Origin: Pyrococcus kukulkanii
GTDB lineage: Archaea; Methanobacteriota_B; Thermococci; Thermococcales; Thermococcaceae
Assembly (NCBI RefSeq): GCF_001577775.1
Contig: NZ_CP010835.1
Location: 186,001 to 250,000 of the forward strand
Direction of reading: 5' to 3'
DNA: 64,000 nt
In this document: positions 34,734 to 44,246 of the stretch, piece after piece
How the letters are laid out: each line of letters starts with the position of its first letter
Numbering within the stretch: the stretch's first letter is position 1
The notes under the pieces: generated by a model
Seen by the model: only the letters and a program-made list of their open reading frames with translations
The model's database searches: none
What the model was told of the DNA's origin: nothing
Translations under genes and position numbers: made by a program

Positions 34734-35920
34734 CGCATATTTTCAACATAAAGGAATAGGCACTTAAGGTACTCAGTATCTTTGGATGCCATGAGTATTG
34801 GATGATCTGGAGCTTGAGTTCTGTAAGGCTCAAGCATCTTAAGGAACTTTCCGGCCTTTGCCCCTGCGGCAATTATCATGTCCTTAAACATCTGTAAATC
34901 AACGTGCTGGGAGCATGAGCACGTTACTAGAATTCCCCCATCCTTAACGAGGTTCAGCCCAGCGAAGTTTACGTTGAAGTAAGCCCTTAAGCCCGCCTTC
35001 AGATCTTTCTCGTGCTGAACGAAGGCAGGAGGATCGAGGATCACTATGTCAAACTCTTCTCCTCTCTTCTGGAGCTTCTCCATTTCCTCAAAGGCACTTC
35101 CAACGATGAACTTTACCCTATCTTCAACTCCATTCAGCTTTGCATTTTCCTTAGCGGTTTCTATAGCCCTTGGTGACTTGTCTATAGCTATAACTTCCTC
35201 CGCTCCAGCTATAGCGGCGTGAATTGCGAACCCCCCGGTGTACGTGAAAACGTCAAGAACCCTGTCCCCAGGCCTCACCCACTTTTCTAACGCTAACCTA
35301 TTTTCCCTCTGGTCGAGGAAAAATCCAGTTTTTTGACCGCGCATATCAACTATAAACTTTGCCCTGCCTTCTTCTATTATAGTCCTGTACTTCTCTTTTC
35401 CCAGGAGAACCCTTTCGATCTCTGGCAATCCCTCTCTCCTCCTACTCCTCCCGGTGTTCTTCTCAAATACCGTTTCTATCTCGGGCTCAACTTCCATTAT
35501 AGCCTCGGCAACGTCAAGCTTGAACCTCTCCATTCCAGCGCTTGATATTTGAAGAGAGGCTATGTCATTGAACCTGTCAACTATTAGTCCGGGCAGATAG
35601 TCAGCCTCACCATACACCATCCTGTAGACGTTAGTGTACCTGAGGACTTTCTTCCTGTACTCATTTGCCTTCCTTATCCTCTTTCTGAAGAGATCCTTGT
35701 TTATCTCTACATCCTTTTCCTTCGTAACTATCCTCACCATTATGTTGGAGTGAGGGTTAGCAAAGCCTTTTCCCAGGAACTTCCCACCCCTCGTGTAAAC
35801 CTCAACGATATCCCCAGGCTTTATCTCTCCCTCAACTCTCACGACTCCCTTCTTAAAAACTATCATCGCACCTTTCCCTATGGCCCTCGCTGCTTGAGCA
35901 TCAACTACAACCCTTGCCAT
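34730..35920 (-). CDS. RlmI-like rRNA (cytosine-C5) methyltransferase
   Basis: 396 residues. An N-terminal PUA domain (GAMIVFKKGVVRVEGEIKPG) is followed by the Rossmann methyltransferase: VLDVFTYTGGFAIHAA binds S-adenosylmethionine, then IVILDPPAFVQ and LVTCSCSQHVD supply catalytic residues. The Pyrococcus relative PH1915 has this fold. Convergent with the UspA gene with a four-base overlap. A candidate C/D RNA lies just upstream. Confidence 0.9.
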   Translation of the reverse strand: MARVVVDAQAARAIGKGAMIVFKKGVVRVEGEIKPGDIVEVYTRGGKFLGKGFANPHSNIMVRIVTKEKDVEINKDLFRKRIRKANEYRKKVLRYTNVYRMVYGEADYLPGLIVDRFNDIASLQISSAGMERFKLDVAEAIMEVEPEIETVFEKNTGRSRRREGLPEIERVLLGKEKYRTIIEEGRAKFIVDMRGQKTGFFLDQRENRLALEKWVRPGDRVLDVFTYTGGFAIHAAIAGAEEVIAIDKSPRAIETAKENAKLNGVEDRVKFIVGSAFEEMEKLQKRGEEFDIVILDPPAFVQHEKDLKAGLRAYFNVNFAGLNLVKDGGILVTCSCSQHVDLQMFKDMIIAAGAKAGKFLKMLEPYRTQAPDHPILMASKDTEYLKCLFLYVENMR

Positions 35921-35957
35921 CTCGACCCCCTAGGGTGGAATAGAAAAGGGGATTTAA

Positions 35958-36016
35958 AAGGCTCACCTAACCTCGCGTCATCATCGCTCAGCAAGGAGAA
36001 CGACGATCATCGCCTT
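35958..36016 (-). ncRNA. Candidate C/D box sRNA with relaxed C and D boxes
   Basis: Read on the minus strand: stem AAGGC, C-like ATGATCG (36004-36010), 12-nt guide, perfect D' CTGA (35988-35991), perfect C' ATGATGA (35978-35984), 11-nt guide CGCGAGGTTAG, D-like GTGA (35963-35966), stem GCCTT. The spacing and the closing stem support a guide RNA although the terminal boxes deviate from RUGAUGA/CUGA. It sits between two minus-strand genes and touches the regulator's stop codon. Confidence 0.6.
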
Positions 36017-36467
36017 AAATCTCTTCCTTAACGGTAACGAATGAGACCATCGTTACCGTTTGTCCGACTCCTTTTATCTCTCTTAGCCTATCGATAACTA
36101 TTTTTCCTACTTCTTCAGCATTGGAAGCTCTAACTTTCAGGAGAAGATCCCATTCTCCTGCTATTATATGTACTTCATAAACTCCAGGAATTTTAGCTAT
36201 TTGCTCCGCAACTTCTCTTTGGGTTAAACCTGAGTCAGGATCATATCTTATGAGAATGAATGCCGTTGTTCCTAAGTTTAGTTTCTTATAGTTTGGCTTT
36301 ATCGTGAACCTCTCTATTATCCCCTCTTCAACAAGCCTTTTTATTCTATAGTGGACAGTTGTCCTGGGTATCCCTAACTTCTTGCTTAATGTTGCAATAT
36401 TCTCTCTCGCATTATTTTTAAGTTCCTCAAGTAATCTCCTATCAACCCTATCTAAGATTTCAGCCAT
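36015..36467 (-). CDS. Lrp/AsnC family transcriptional regulator
   Basis: 150 residues. The helix-turn-helix is in ENIATLSKKLGIPRTTVHYR, and the RAM ligand domain follows (FILIRYDPDSGLTQREV; VYEVHIIAGEWDLLLKV). The ATG at 36467 follows GGTGAT. Targets unknown. Confidence 0.92.
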   Translation of the reverse strand: MAEILDRVDRRLLEELKNNARENIATLSKKLGIPRTTVHYRIKRLVEEGIIERFTIKPNYKKLNLGTTAFILIRYDPDSGLTQREVAEQIAKIPGVYEVHIIAGEWDLLLKVRASNAEEVGKIVIDRLREIKGVGQTVTMVSFVTVKEEI

Positions 36468-36498
36468 TATCATCACCTTTTACGTTATTGACGTATGT

Positions 36499-37056
36499 TC
36501 AGTATTTAAGGTTTTCTTTTAACCATCTATGAAATTCCTTTAAAGCTTTCCCCCTATGAGAGATGGCATTTTTCTCTTCTGTTGTCATTTCGGCAAAGGT
36601 CTTCTCGTAACCATCAGGAACGAATATTGGGTCATAGCCAAATCCGTGAGTTCCTCTCTTATCGTATGATATCTTTCCCTGGACGGTGCCAGTAAATATG
36701 TGGACGTTTCCATTGTAGTACCCTATTACACTCCTAAAATATGCCTTTCTGTTTTCAACATTTTCCATAAGTTTAAGTATTCCATCTAGCCCAATAGTTT
36801 TGTAGACGTAGGCTGAGTATACCCCTGGGAAGCCATTTAGTGCTTCTATGAAGAGTCCTGAATCTTCTATAAAGAAATATCCTGGGATTCTGTCTTTTAG
36901 CCATTCTATGCCAAATTTTACAACATCCTCAAGCGAATCCGCTTGGATTTCTGGATAGCTTATCTTTAACGGCTCAATCTCTATACCTAAGGGTTCCAGG
37001 AAGGCCTTGGCCTCCTTGACTTTTCCTATGTTTGATGTAACAAAAAATATTTTCAT
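36499..37056 (-). CDS. rdgB: XTP/dITP pyrophosphatase (RdgB/HAM1)
   Basis: 185 residues. Marks are [36 protein letters not shown] and [20 protein letters not shown], then [10 protein letters not shown]. It removes non-canonical purine NTPs such as XTP and ITP. It follows the adenosine-specific kinase by about 10 bases. Confidence 0.95.
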   Translation of the reverse strand: MKIFFVTSNIGKVKEAKAFLEPLGIEIEPLKISYPEIQADSLEDVVKFGIEWLKDRIPGYFFIEDSGLFIEALNGFPGVYSAYVYKTIGLDGILKLMENVENRKAYFRSVIGYYNGNVHIFTGTVQGKISYDKRGTHGFGYDPIFVPDGYEKTFAEMTTEEKNAISHRGKALKEFHRWLKENLKY

Positions 37057-37065
37057 AGGAGGCCC

Positions 37066-37554
37066 TCAGTCTATTTTGTATCCGATCTTTTCAACAAGCT
37101 CTCTTCTCTCTTTCTTCTGTTCTTCGGTCTCTATCTTATTTGCTGCTTTTCCATCAACGACACCAATTACTGCTCTCCCAAGCTCGGTCTCAGCTATTAT
37201 AACTTGGAATGGATTTTCGCTTGCTCCGTAAATCATTGCAACTGCTGGATGATTCTTTATGATATTCAGCACATTTATTGGGTAGGCGTTCTTCATGAGA
37301 ATCACGAAGACGTGCCCTGCTCCTATCTTAACGGCGTTCTTTGCCGCTAACTTTTCAAGTTCTGGGTCGTTTCCGGTATACCTTGTAAGTTGAGGCTTAG
37401 CTTCATTCATTGCGATACCAAACTTTATCCCAGGAACGGTAGTTAAAAGGGCTCTAGCTAAGTCATCTACTGTGAATATCGAGAAATTACCTTGGCCTAT
37501 AATTACTTCAACACCTTCTGGTTTCTCTATATCAATGACTTCAATCCTCACCAT
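37066..37554 (-). CDS. Adenosine-specific kinase (DUF355)
   Basis: 162 residues, matching the archaeal DUF355 family: VEVIIGQGNFSIFTVDDLAR, GIKFGIAMNEAKPQLTRYTG, AGHVFVILMKNAYPINVL, VAMIYGASENPFQVI. Relatives use ATP or ADP with adenosine as substrate; the physiological role is uncertain. Operon with rdgB. Confidence 0.88.
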   Translation of the reverse strand: MVRIEVIDIEKPEGVEVIIGQGNFSIFTVDDLARALLTTVPGIKFGIAMNEAKPQLTRYTGNDPELEKLAAKNAVKIGAGHVFVILMKNAYPINVLNIIKNHPAVAMIYGASENPFQVIIAETELGRAVIGVVDGKAANKIETEEQKKERRELVEKIGYKID

Positions 37555-37718
37555 TGAGCATCACCATCTAAGTTTTCTACATCCAACTAAAAAACTATTC
37601 TGTTCTCTGGCATCTGGCAAGGGTAAGATATTTGCTTTCCAATCCACTCTTTAAATACTGAAGACAAGAAGACCATAATCGTTTTTAGGTCTAAGTAATA
37701 AATTTTTACCGATGCCGC

Positions 37719-38642
37719 ATGGCCCCCATTGATCAAACTGAGCTCGAGTGGCTACTAGATATTCTCAATAAATACCCCCGAGAAAGCCTTAGAAAAATTT
37801 CTAAAAAAGAGGGGATAGAATATTATCGTCTCAAAAGGACATATGATAAGTACTACGGAAAGTACGTGTTTGTTAGTGCTGTATACAATATAGTAAAGCT
37901 TGGGCTCAAAAGTTATGTTGCTTTTCTCTCTGTACCAAAAGTTGAACTTTCAAGTAGGGCTCTTGAGCTACTAAAGAATCCCTTTGTTGCTCATATAACC
38001 CCAATATTTGGTTTCAAAAATGGAATACAAGCTATATTGCATATTCCTGTTGAGCAGGAAAAATACATTCCGGAGATGCTCTCGAAGTATTCTAGCGATT
38101 TTGAATTCTATGAGGTGTGGTCAAGAGAGAGAAAAGAAAAAGTAAAATTCGGAAAATGGAACTATTCATATGAATATGCCGTTCTCATGGACATCCTAAA
38201 GGTGGACGCTAGAACGCCTATGAAAGAGCTTGAGATATTACTTGGGAAAAAGAGGCCAACGATAAAATTTATGATTAACAAGTTAATTAAAGACGGCGTC
38301 ATAGTAGGCTTTTACGCGTATGCAGAGCATCTTGAACCAGTATATGATAGATCCTTCATAGGAATAGCTGGTGACATAGATATCAATGAATTCTTGGAGA
38401 AATTTAGGGACATTGAAATAAAGGTAGGGGTTTTAAAGCCGAAGGGGTATTACCTGGAATGGTTTTTCTCATCTAAGGACGATATGGGTAGTAAAATCCT
38501 AGAGTTTAGCCCTTATGTAGAGAAACTTGCAATAGGATACTTGGATATGTTTAGAGACTTAAATAATGAGCACTTAAAGACAAGGTTCTCGAGAATGGTA
38601 AGAAAAGATGGTAAAGGATATAGATCAATCCTAGAGTTTTAG
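37719..38642 (+). CDS. Lrp-like regulator with two winged-helix domains
   Basis: 307 residues with a duplicated plan. The first helix-turn-helix is in ESLRKISKKEGIEYYRLKR and a second near residues 155-200 (TPMKELEILLGKKRPTIKFM). Each is followed by a ligand-domain-like beta/alpha stretch. It has no enzyme motif. It is a single gene facing a small gene on the other strand. Confidence 0.7.
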   Translation: MAPIDQTELEWLLDILNKYPRESLRKISKKEGIEYYRLKRTYDKYYGKYVFVSAVYNIVKLGLKSYVAFLSVPKVELSSRALELLKNPFVAHITPIFGFKNGIQAILHIPVEQEKYIPEMLSKYSSDFEFYEVWSRERKEKVKFGKWNYSYEYAVLMDILKVDARTPMKELEILLGKKRPTIKFMINKLIKDGVIVGFYAYAEHLEPVYDRSFIGIAGDIDINEFLEKFRDIEIKVGVLKPKGYYLEWFFSSKDDMGSKILEFSPYVEKLAIGYLDMFRDLNNEHLKTRFSRMVRKDGKGYRSILEF

Positions 38643-38947
38643 CCCCTCATTTCTCTTAGTATCTTCTGGAACTCGGAGTAATCAGTTACAACTTTTACAT
38701 TATCAAGTGTCTCGAAGTAGACTTTCTTAATCTTTATCTTCTTTGCTTCAGTGTACTTCATTTCCGGAGGATCATACTCTCCTGGTTCCACAATTTCGTC
38801 CTCGATTATGTAAGTTTTTAGTTCTGGCTCTCCTACGTACTTCCAAACCTCATAGAAAACTTTAGGCTCGAGGTGTATCTCTCCCTCGAGCTCAATGTAA
38901 TCTGCGCCAATGTCCTCTAAGAACTCCTTAATTACTTCAGAATTCAT
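38639..38947 (-). CDS. Small acidic protein of unknown function
   Basis: 102 residues, soluble, acidic, with a helix then beta-rich middle (PPEMKYTEAKKIKIKKVYFE). GGAGGTGATT precedes the ATG at 38947. No family recognised. Stops overlap with the regulator at 38642 by four bases. Confidence 0.65.
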   Translation of the reverse strand: MNSEVIKEFLEDIGADYIELEGEIHLEPKVFYEVWKYVGEPELKTYIIEDEIVEPGEYDPPEMKYTEAKKIKIKKVYFETLDNVKVVTDYSEFQKILREMRG

Positions 38948-39038
38948 TTAGAATCACCTCCATATTTATTTCACTTTGATGGTTAAATACCTATCGCAAT
39001 CCAAAAACTTTAAATTATGTATGCCCCTTTTAACCCTC

Positions 39039-39068
39039 ATGCTTGGTGGTGGTTTTTGGCTTGACTAA
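39039..39068 (+). other. Tiny upstream open frame in the trpS leader
   Basis: Reads MLGGGFWLD and a stop, containing one Trp codon. A TATA-like TTTAAATT at 39010-39017 would place transcription start almost at this ATG. It lies 54 bases before the trpS ribosome-binding site region. It may be a leader peptide or a chance frame. Confidence 0.3.
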
Positions 39069-39121
39069 ATTTGAACGCTTCTTCTCTTCTTGCCTAGCTA
39101 TGACTTTAGGAGGTGGTTCTA

Positions 39122-40279
39122 ATGCCAGAGCAATTTAAAGTTACACCCTGGGATGTAGAGGGGATTGTAGACTACAATAAGCTAATTGAACAGTTTGGAA
39201 CGAGTCCACTGACCGATGACCTCCTCGAGAGGACTGCAAGGCTCACAAGGAGCGACCTACCGATATTCTTCAGGAGAAGGTTCTTCTTCTCCCACAGAGA
39301 CTATGACAAAGTCCTAGACGACTACGAAAGCGGAAAGGGCTTTTTCCTGTACACGGGCAGGGGTCCAAGCGGTCCCATGCATATAGGCCATATAATCCCC
39401 TTTTTCGCCACCAAGTGGTTGCAGGAAAAGTTCGGTGTTAACCTGTACATCCAGATAACAGACGATGAGAAGTTCCTGTTCAAGGAGAAGCTCACTTTTG
39501 AGGACACAAAAAGGTGGGCCTACGAAAACATACTCGACATTATCGCGGTGGGTTTTGATCCTGATAAAACCTTTATCTTCCAGAACAGCGAGTTTACGAA
39601 GATCTACGAGATGGCAATCCCAATAGCTAAAAAGATAAACTTCTCAATGGCAAGGGCCGTTTTCGGCTTTACCGAGCAGAGCAAAATAGGAATGATATTC
39701 TTCCCGGCCATTCAGGCCGCACCGACGTTTTTTGAGAAAAGGAGATGTCTTATTCCGGCTGCAATTGATCAAGATCCATACTGGAGGCTTCAGAGGGATT
39801 TCGCTGAGAGCCTCGGCTATTATAAGACCGCCGCAATCCACTCGAAATTCTTCCCACCCTTAACAGGTCTTGAAGGAAAGATGAGCGCATCTAAACCCGA
39901 AACCGCGATATACCTTACAGATGATCCTGAGGAAGCAGGTAAAAAGATCTGGAAGTTTGCGCTGACTGGAGGTCAGCCAACGCTTAAAGAGCAGAGGGAA
40001 AAGGGAGGCAATCCTGAAAAGTGTGTGGTGTTCAAATGGCTTGAGATATTCTTCGAGGAAGATGACGAGAAACTTATGGAGCGTTACCATGCATGTAAAA
40101 ACGGAGAGCTGACGTGTGGAGAATGCAAGAGGTATCTTATTCAAAAAGTCCAAGAGTTCCTAAAGGAGCACCAGAAGAAGAGGAAAAAGGCGGAAAAGCT
40201 GGTTGAAAAGTTTAAATACACCGGTAAGTTAGCCCAAGAACAATGGAACAAAGCCATCCCGGAACCACTTAGAAAGTAG
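39122..40279 (+). CDS. trpS: Tryptophanyl-tRNA synthetase
   Basis: 385 residues, class I. The HIGH motif is in GPSGPMHIGHIIPFF and the KMSKS loop is KMSASKP. The C-terminal part has a CKNGELTCGECKRY cysteine cluster typical of archaeal/eukaryal TrpRS. The ATG at 39122 follows GGAGGTGG and is preferred to a GTG nine bases earlier. Confidence 0.96.
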   Translation: MPEQFKVTPWDVEGIVDYNKLIEQFGTSPLTDDLLERTARLTRSDLPIFFRRRFFFSHRDYDKVLDDYESGKGFFLYTGRGPSGPMHIGHIIPFFATKWLQEKFGVNLYIQITDDEKFLFKEKLTFEDTKRWAYENILDIIAVGFDPDKTFIFQNSEFTKIYEMAIPIAKKINFSMARAVFGFTEQSKIGMIFFPAIQAAPTFFEKRRCLIPAAIDQDPYWRLQRDFAESLGYYKTAAIHSKFFPPLTGLEGKMSASKPETAIYLTDDPEEAGKKIWKFALTGGQPTLKEQREKGGNPEKCVVFKWLEIFFEEDDEKLMERYHACKNGELTCGECKRYLIQKVQEFLKEHQKKRKKAEKLVEKFKYTGKLAQEQWNKAIPEPLRK

Positions 40280-40356
40280 AAAAACTTTTTAGCATATTCC
40301 AAATAATCAACATCGGGGGTTTAGTTACCTTGAGTAAATGACTGGGGGTGATATCA

Positions 40357-40617
40357 ATGACGGACGTTGAGGAGAGGATCAACCAGATCATTCAAGTCCT
40401 TAGGGAGCAGGTTGTTCAGGATACAGTTGTTCCTAGGAATATTAGAAGGGCTGCTGAGCAGGCTATTGAAGCTTTGATGAATAAGGAGAAGGAACCTGCT
40501 GTTAGAGCTGCTGATGCAATAGCTATTCTTGAGGAGATTAGCGAAGATCCAAATATGCCCCTTCACACAAGGACGATAATCTGGGAAGTTCTTGGTGCTT
40601 TGGAGCAGATAAAGTGA
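40357..40617 (+). CDS. UPF0147 family protein
   Basis: 86 residues, all helical (MTDVEERINQIIQVLREQVV; NIRRAAEQAIEALMNKEK). Archaeal family UPF0147 with no assigned function. The ATG at 40357 follows GGGGGTGAT. Single gene. Confidence 0.88.
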   Translation: MTDVEERINQIIQVLREQVVQDTVVPRNIRRAAEQAIEALMNKEKEPAVRAADAIAILEEISEDPNMPLHTRTIIWEVLGALEQIK

Positions 40618-40685
40618 TCTCTTTCTTTTCTCCTTATATAGTTGAATTTATATAGATGATACCTCCTTCCTTTTCTGGGAGGAAT

Positions 40686-41036
40686 ATGAAGGGGTTAATA
40701 GTGAGACAACCCTATGCGAAGTGGATAGTTGAAGGTAGAAAGGTTTGGGAAATTAGAAAGACCCCCACCAGGATTAGGGGAAGAATAGTGATAATATCTG
40801 AGAAAAAGGCTCTTGGTACTGTTGAACTTGTAGATGTCCTCGGTCCTTTTACCCCTGAGGAATTAGCTAATTACGAGAACAAACATCTTGCTAGTTATGA
40901 TTTTTTAAAGAGGTACTCAAATGGAAAAAAACTTTATGCCTGGGTTTTAGCGAATCCAATAAAATTTGAACCTCCTCTTGAAGTTGAAATTCCAAATGGG
41001 GCCCAAATTTGGGTAAACCTAAAGAACTGGAGGTGA
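40686..41036 (+). CDS. ASCH/PUA-like RNA-binding domain protein
   Basis: 116 residues. [20 protein letters not shown], then WEIRK and [13 protein letters not shown], match the ASCH domain (ASC-1 homology, PUA fold). RNA binding is likely. The ATG at 40686 follows GGGAGG. The next gene begins five bases after its stop. Confidence 0.82.
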   Translation: MKGLIVRQPYAKWIVEGRKVWEIRKTPTRIRGRIVIISEKKALGTVELVDVLGPFTPEELANYENKHLASYDFLKRYSNGKKLYAWVLANPIKFEPPLEVEIPNGAQIWVNLKNWR

Positions 41037-41040
41037 TGGA

Positions 41041-41877
41041 ATGTTCGTAATTGGGAGTGGGGCTTTACACTTAAAGGGTGAGATCTCAGAAAAAGCGGAT
41101 GTCGTTGAAGTGGAGATTAAAAAGTTTCCAGACGGTGAAAAGTACGTAAGGGTTCTTGGAGAAGGGGAAGAGGCTATCGTGGTTCAGTCAATGTACCATC
41201 CCCAGGATGAACACCTAATTGAGGTTCTCCTATTAGGAGATGCATTGAGGGAAAAAGGATTCAGAAGGTTAAAGCTTGTGGTTCCTTATCTAGCGTATTC
41301 AAGGCAAGATAGAGTCACGAAAGAAGGGGAGCCTGTAAGCATTAGGGCGATAATGAGGATGCTTGGCCTTTACTACGATGAACTTTACGTTTTCGATATT
41401 CACAATCCAAAAACTCTTGGGTTCTTCCCAGGAAAAGCCTACAACATTTCTCCCGCAAGAGTAATAGCTGAGTACTTTAGGGAGAAGCTAGGCGAAGGAA
41501 TTGTAATGGCCCCGGACAAGGGAGCCCTAGAGAGAGCTAGGAGTGTCGCAGAGATCTTGGGCTTAGAATATAGCCACTTTGAAAAGAAGAGAATTTCTCC
41601 AACTGAGGTTCAAATGACGCCCGTGGATGTGGATGTTAAAGGTAAGAACGTGCTTATAGTGGATGATATAATAAGCACAGGAGGAACAATGATAAAGGCA
41701 GCAAACCTCTTGAGAGAACTTGGTGCAGAGAAGATATTCGTTGTCGCTACTCATGGGGTGTTTGCGGAGGGTGCTATTGAAAGGGTTAGTAAGGCAGTCG
41801 ATGAGCTTGCTGTAACGAACACTATCCCAACTCCAGTCTCGAAAATAAGCATAGTGCCTGAAATACTCAACGTATGA
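41041..41877 (+). CDS. prs: Ribose-phosphate pyrophosphokinase
   Basis: 278 residues. Makes PRPP from ribose 5-phosphate and ATP. Marks are [18 protein letters not shown], the metal site [13 protein letters not shown] and the PRPP loop [17 protein letters not shown]. The enzyme is of the short archaeal type. Ribose phosphate can come from hps-phi at 51156 in this window. Confidence 0.96.
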   Translation: MFVIGSGALHLKGEISEKADVVEVEIKKFPDGEKYVRVLGEGEEAIVVQSMYHPQDEHLIEVLLLGDALREKGFRRLKLVVPYLAYSRQDRVTKEGEPVSIRAIMRMLGLYYDELYVFDIHNPKTLGFFPGKAYNISPARVIAEYFREKLGEGIVMAPDKGALERARSVAEILGLEYSHFEKKRISPTEVQMTPVDVDVKGKNVLIVDDIISTGGTMIKAANLLRELGAEKIFVVATHGVFAEGAIERVSKAVDELAVTNTIPTPVSKISIVPEILNV

Positions 41878-41916
41878 TTTTTGTATTCTTTTTCCAAATC
41901 TATAGTGGTGAAGCTA

Positions 41917-43179
41917 ATGAAGGCCGTTATCTTGGCGGCAGGGAAAGGGGAAAGGTTAAGGCCACTGACTGATGATAGACCGAAAGTTGTTCTTAAAGTT
42001 GCAAATAAGCCAATTATTGAATATGTAATTGAAACTCTTGACCCTTTTGTTGATGAGTTCATAATTATAGTTCGGTATATGAAAGAGAAAATTATCAAGT
42101 TGCTAGGGGACGAGTTTCATGGGAAGCCGATAACGTACGTTGAGCAGGTTGAGGGTGAGGGAACTGCAAAGGCAATATATTCTGCTAAAGAGTACATTGA
42201 GGATGGAGAAGCCTTCTTTGCTGTGAATGGAGATATATATTTTGAAGAGGATGCTATAAGGGGATTATTGCATGTATTCAGGAAGAAGAATGCAGATGCG
42301 GCGTTAGTTGTAAAAGCTTTTGATGACTTGAGTCAATTTGGTCTAGTTGAGGTTGAAGGAGATTTTGTAATAAGAATAAAGGAAAAACCAGGTAAAGTAA
42401 GTGGATTTGCAAACCTTGGGATCTACTTATTTAAGAGTGATGTGTTTGAATTTATCGAAAAGACGGAGGTTAGTGAGAGAGGAGAGTACGAGATAACAGA
42501 TACGCTAAATCTAATACTAAGTTCGGGAAAGAAAATTGCATATTATGAGTACAGAGGGTACTGGAACGATATAGGAAGACCCTGGAATTTGCTTGAGGTC
42601 AATGAGTATATTCTAAAAACTAAGCTAAAACATAGTATTAGGGGGCAAGTTGAGGAAGGTGCTGTAATAGTACCTCCCGTTGAGATAGGGGAAGGAACTA
42701 TCGTGAGGTCTGGGAGCTATATAATTGGGCCCGTGAAAATAGGGAGGAACTCAAGAATTGGGCCAAATTGCTTTATAAGGCCTTACACGAGTATAGGGGA
42801 TAATTGCCATATAGGGAATGCTGTAGAAATAAAGAATTCTATAATAATGGACAACTCTAATGCCCCCCACTTAAATTATGTTGGGGACTCAATAATTGGA
42901 GAAAACACTAATTTGGGGGCAGGAACGATAACGGCCAACCTTAGGCATGACAACAAAACGATAAAAGTTGAGGTTAAGGGAAAACTTGAAGATTCTGGTA
43001 GGAGGAAACTTGGTGCAATCATAGGACATAATGTTAAGGTTGGAATAAACGTCAGCATCTACCCAGGGAGAAAAATCGGAAGTAATGCATTCATTGGTCC
43101 TGGGGTTGTGGTTGATAAGAATGTCCCTCCAAACGTTCTTGTTGTTGTTAAACAGGAAAAAATGGTGATTGAGAGATGA
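41917..43179 (+). CDS. glmU: Bifunctional sugar-1-phosphate nucleotidylyltransferase/acetyltransferase (GlmU-like)
   Basis: 420 residues. The N-terminal nucleotidyltransferase begins MKAVILAAGKGERLRPLTDD, with NGDIYFEEDA binding metal. From about residue 250 a left-handed beta-helix of hexapeptide repeats follows (IGRNSRIGPNCFIRPYTSIG), ending LGAIIGHNVKVGIN. Archaeal relatives make UDP-GlcNAc and other sugar nucleotides. The ATG at 41917 follows GTGGTGAAG. It overlaps the next gene's start by four bases. Confidence 0.92.
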   Translation: MKAVILAAGKGERLRPLTDDRPKVVLKVANKPIIEYVIETLDPFVDEFIIIVRYMKEKIIKLLGDEFHGKPITYVEQVEGEGTAKAIYSAKEYIEDGEAFFAVNGDIYFEEDAIRGLLHVFRKKNADAALVVKAFDDLSQFGLVEVEGDFVIRIKEKPGKVSGFANLGIYLFKSDVFEFIEKTEVSERGEYEITDTLNLILSSGKKIAYYEYRGYWNDIGRPWNLLEVNEYILKTKLKHSIRGQVEEGAVIVPPVEIGEGTIVRSGSYIIGPVKIGRNSRIGPNCFIRPYTSIGDNCHIGNAVEIKNSIIMDNSNAPHLNYVGDSIIGENTNLGAGTITANLRHDNKTIKVEVKGKLEDSGRRKLGAIIGHNVKVGINVSIYPGRKIGSNAFIGPGVVVDKNVPPNVLVVVKQEKMVIER

Positions 43180-44246
43180 ACTTTATCCCTTATTTGAACT
43201 TCTTCTCTAGATTAGTACTTTTTGTTGCTGCAGTCTATAAAGCTACAAAAACTCGAGAGAAGGGATGGGTAACTCTCTCAATAGCATTCTTCATATTTGT
43301 CATGGATATTGAAAATTACATCTTAAAACCACTTGGAATAACTATTAACCATAATGTTTACCAAATAGTTAGCAAGATACCAAACTTTTACATCGGAATA
43401 TTGACGCTTGGGGCAGCCTTTATGTTGAAGTATGGGAGCATAAAACCAAAACATATCCTCATAGTAGGCACAACTCTCATCGTATCATACATATGGATCT
43501 TTGCCATGGCCATTGGATTATTCCATGGAAACTTTACCCTTGCATCTCTGTGCCCCTCATGGATATTAGGGGGATCCTTACTGTATTTGTCTTTTGTCCT
43601 CTGTGAGTATGTTATTGAGAAGAAAAGCTTACAGATCTTATTTCCTTTGGGCTTGGCGGGAGTGGGAATATTAAACCTCACGTATCCATTCACAAGGGAG
43701 ATAGAATGGTTCTACCCGCTGGCATTTTTTGGTGCTGCGATCTTTAGATTTATAGCGGCTGTGGGAGCTTTGAAGATGGTAATCTTTTCCCCAAAAATCC
43801 CAGAGAGAAGAATAGTTAAGGCCCTAGAGCCTGGGGCATATTGGACTGAAGATGAAAGAAAAGCCTTAGAGATAGCATCTAAGATGAATACCGTCATGAT
43901 AACAAGGAGGTATCCAGTAAAAAATAATGGAAATGTACTTGTTTATTGGATAACAAAGGTTAAAGAGGGGGAAGTAAAGGAAAATGTTTATGCAATATCT
44001 CCAACCAAAATAGACATATTAACTGACCTTATAGCAAGAGCATTTAGGGTTGGGTATAACCTCTTGTACATAGATGCCGTAGAGTTCCTAATTTTAGAAA
44101 ACGGCTTCAAAGCTACCGCAAAGTTCCTATACACCGTAAAGGACATTGCAATAGGAAACAATGGAAGTATAGTTCTTGTTCTAAATCCCAAAGTTTTGCA
44201 AGAGAATCAATTAAAGATAATAGAAAGGGAGTTCAAGAAGATTTAG
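43176..44246 (+). CDS. Membrane protein with C-terminal DUF835 domain
   Basis: 356 residues. Seven or so helices fill residues 5-205 (for example IFVMDIENYIL; FYIGILTLGAAFMLKYG; PLGLAGVGILNLTYPF). A soluble DUF835 domain follows (TVMITRRYPVKNNGNVLVYW; NLLYIDAVEFLILENGF). The layout suggests a membrane sensor; the function is unknown. It is co-translated with the GlmU-like gene and meets the acyl-CoA synthetase gene tail to tail. Confidence 0.82.
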   Translation: MNFIPYLNFFSRLVLFVAAVYKATKTREKGWVTLSIAFFIFVMDIENYILKPLGITINHNVYQIVSKIPNFYIGILTLGAAFMLKYGSIKPKHILIVGTTLIVSYIWIFAMAIGLFHGNFTLASLCPSWILGGSLLYLSFVLCEYVIEKKSLQILFPLGLAGVGILNLTYPFTREIEWFYPLAFFGAAIFRFIAAVGALKMVIFSPKIPERRIVKALEPGAYWTEDERKALEIASKMNTVMITRRYPVKNNGNVLVYWITKVKEGEVKENVYAISPTKIDILTDLIARAFRVGYNLLYIDAVEFLILENGFKATAKFLYTVKDIAIGNNGSIVLVLNPKVLQENQLKIIEREFKKI

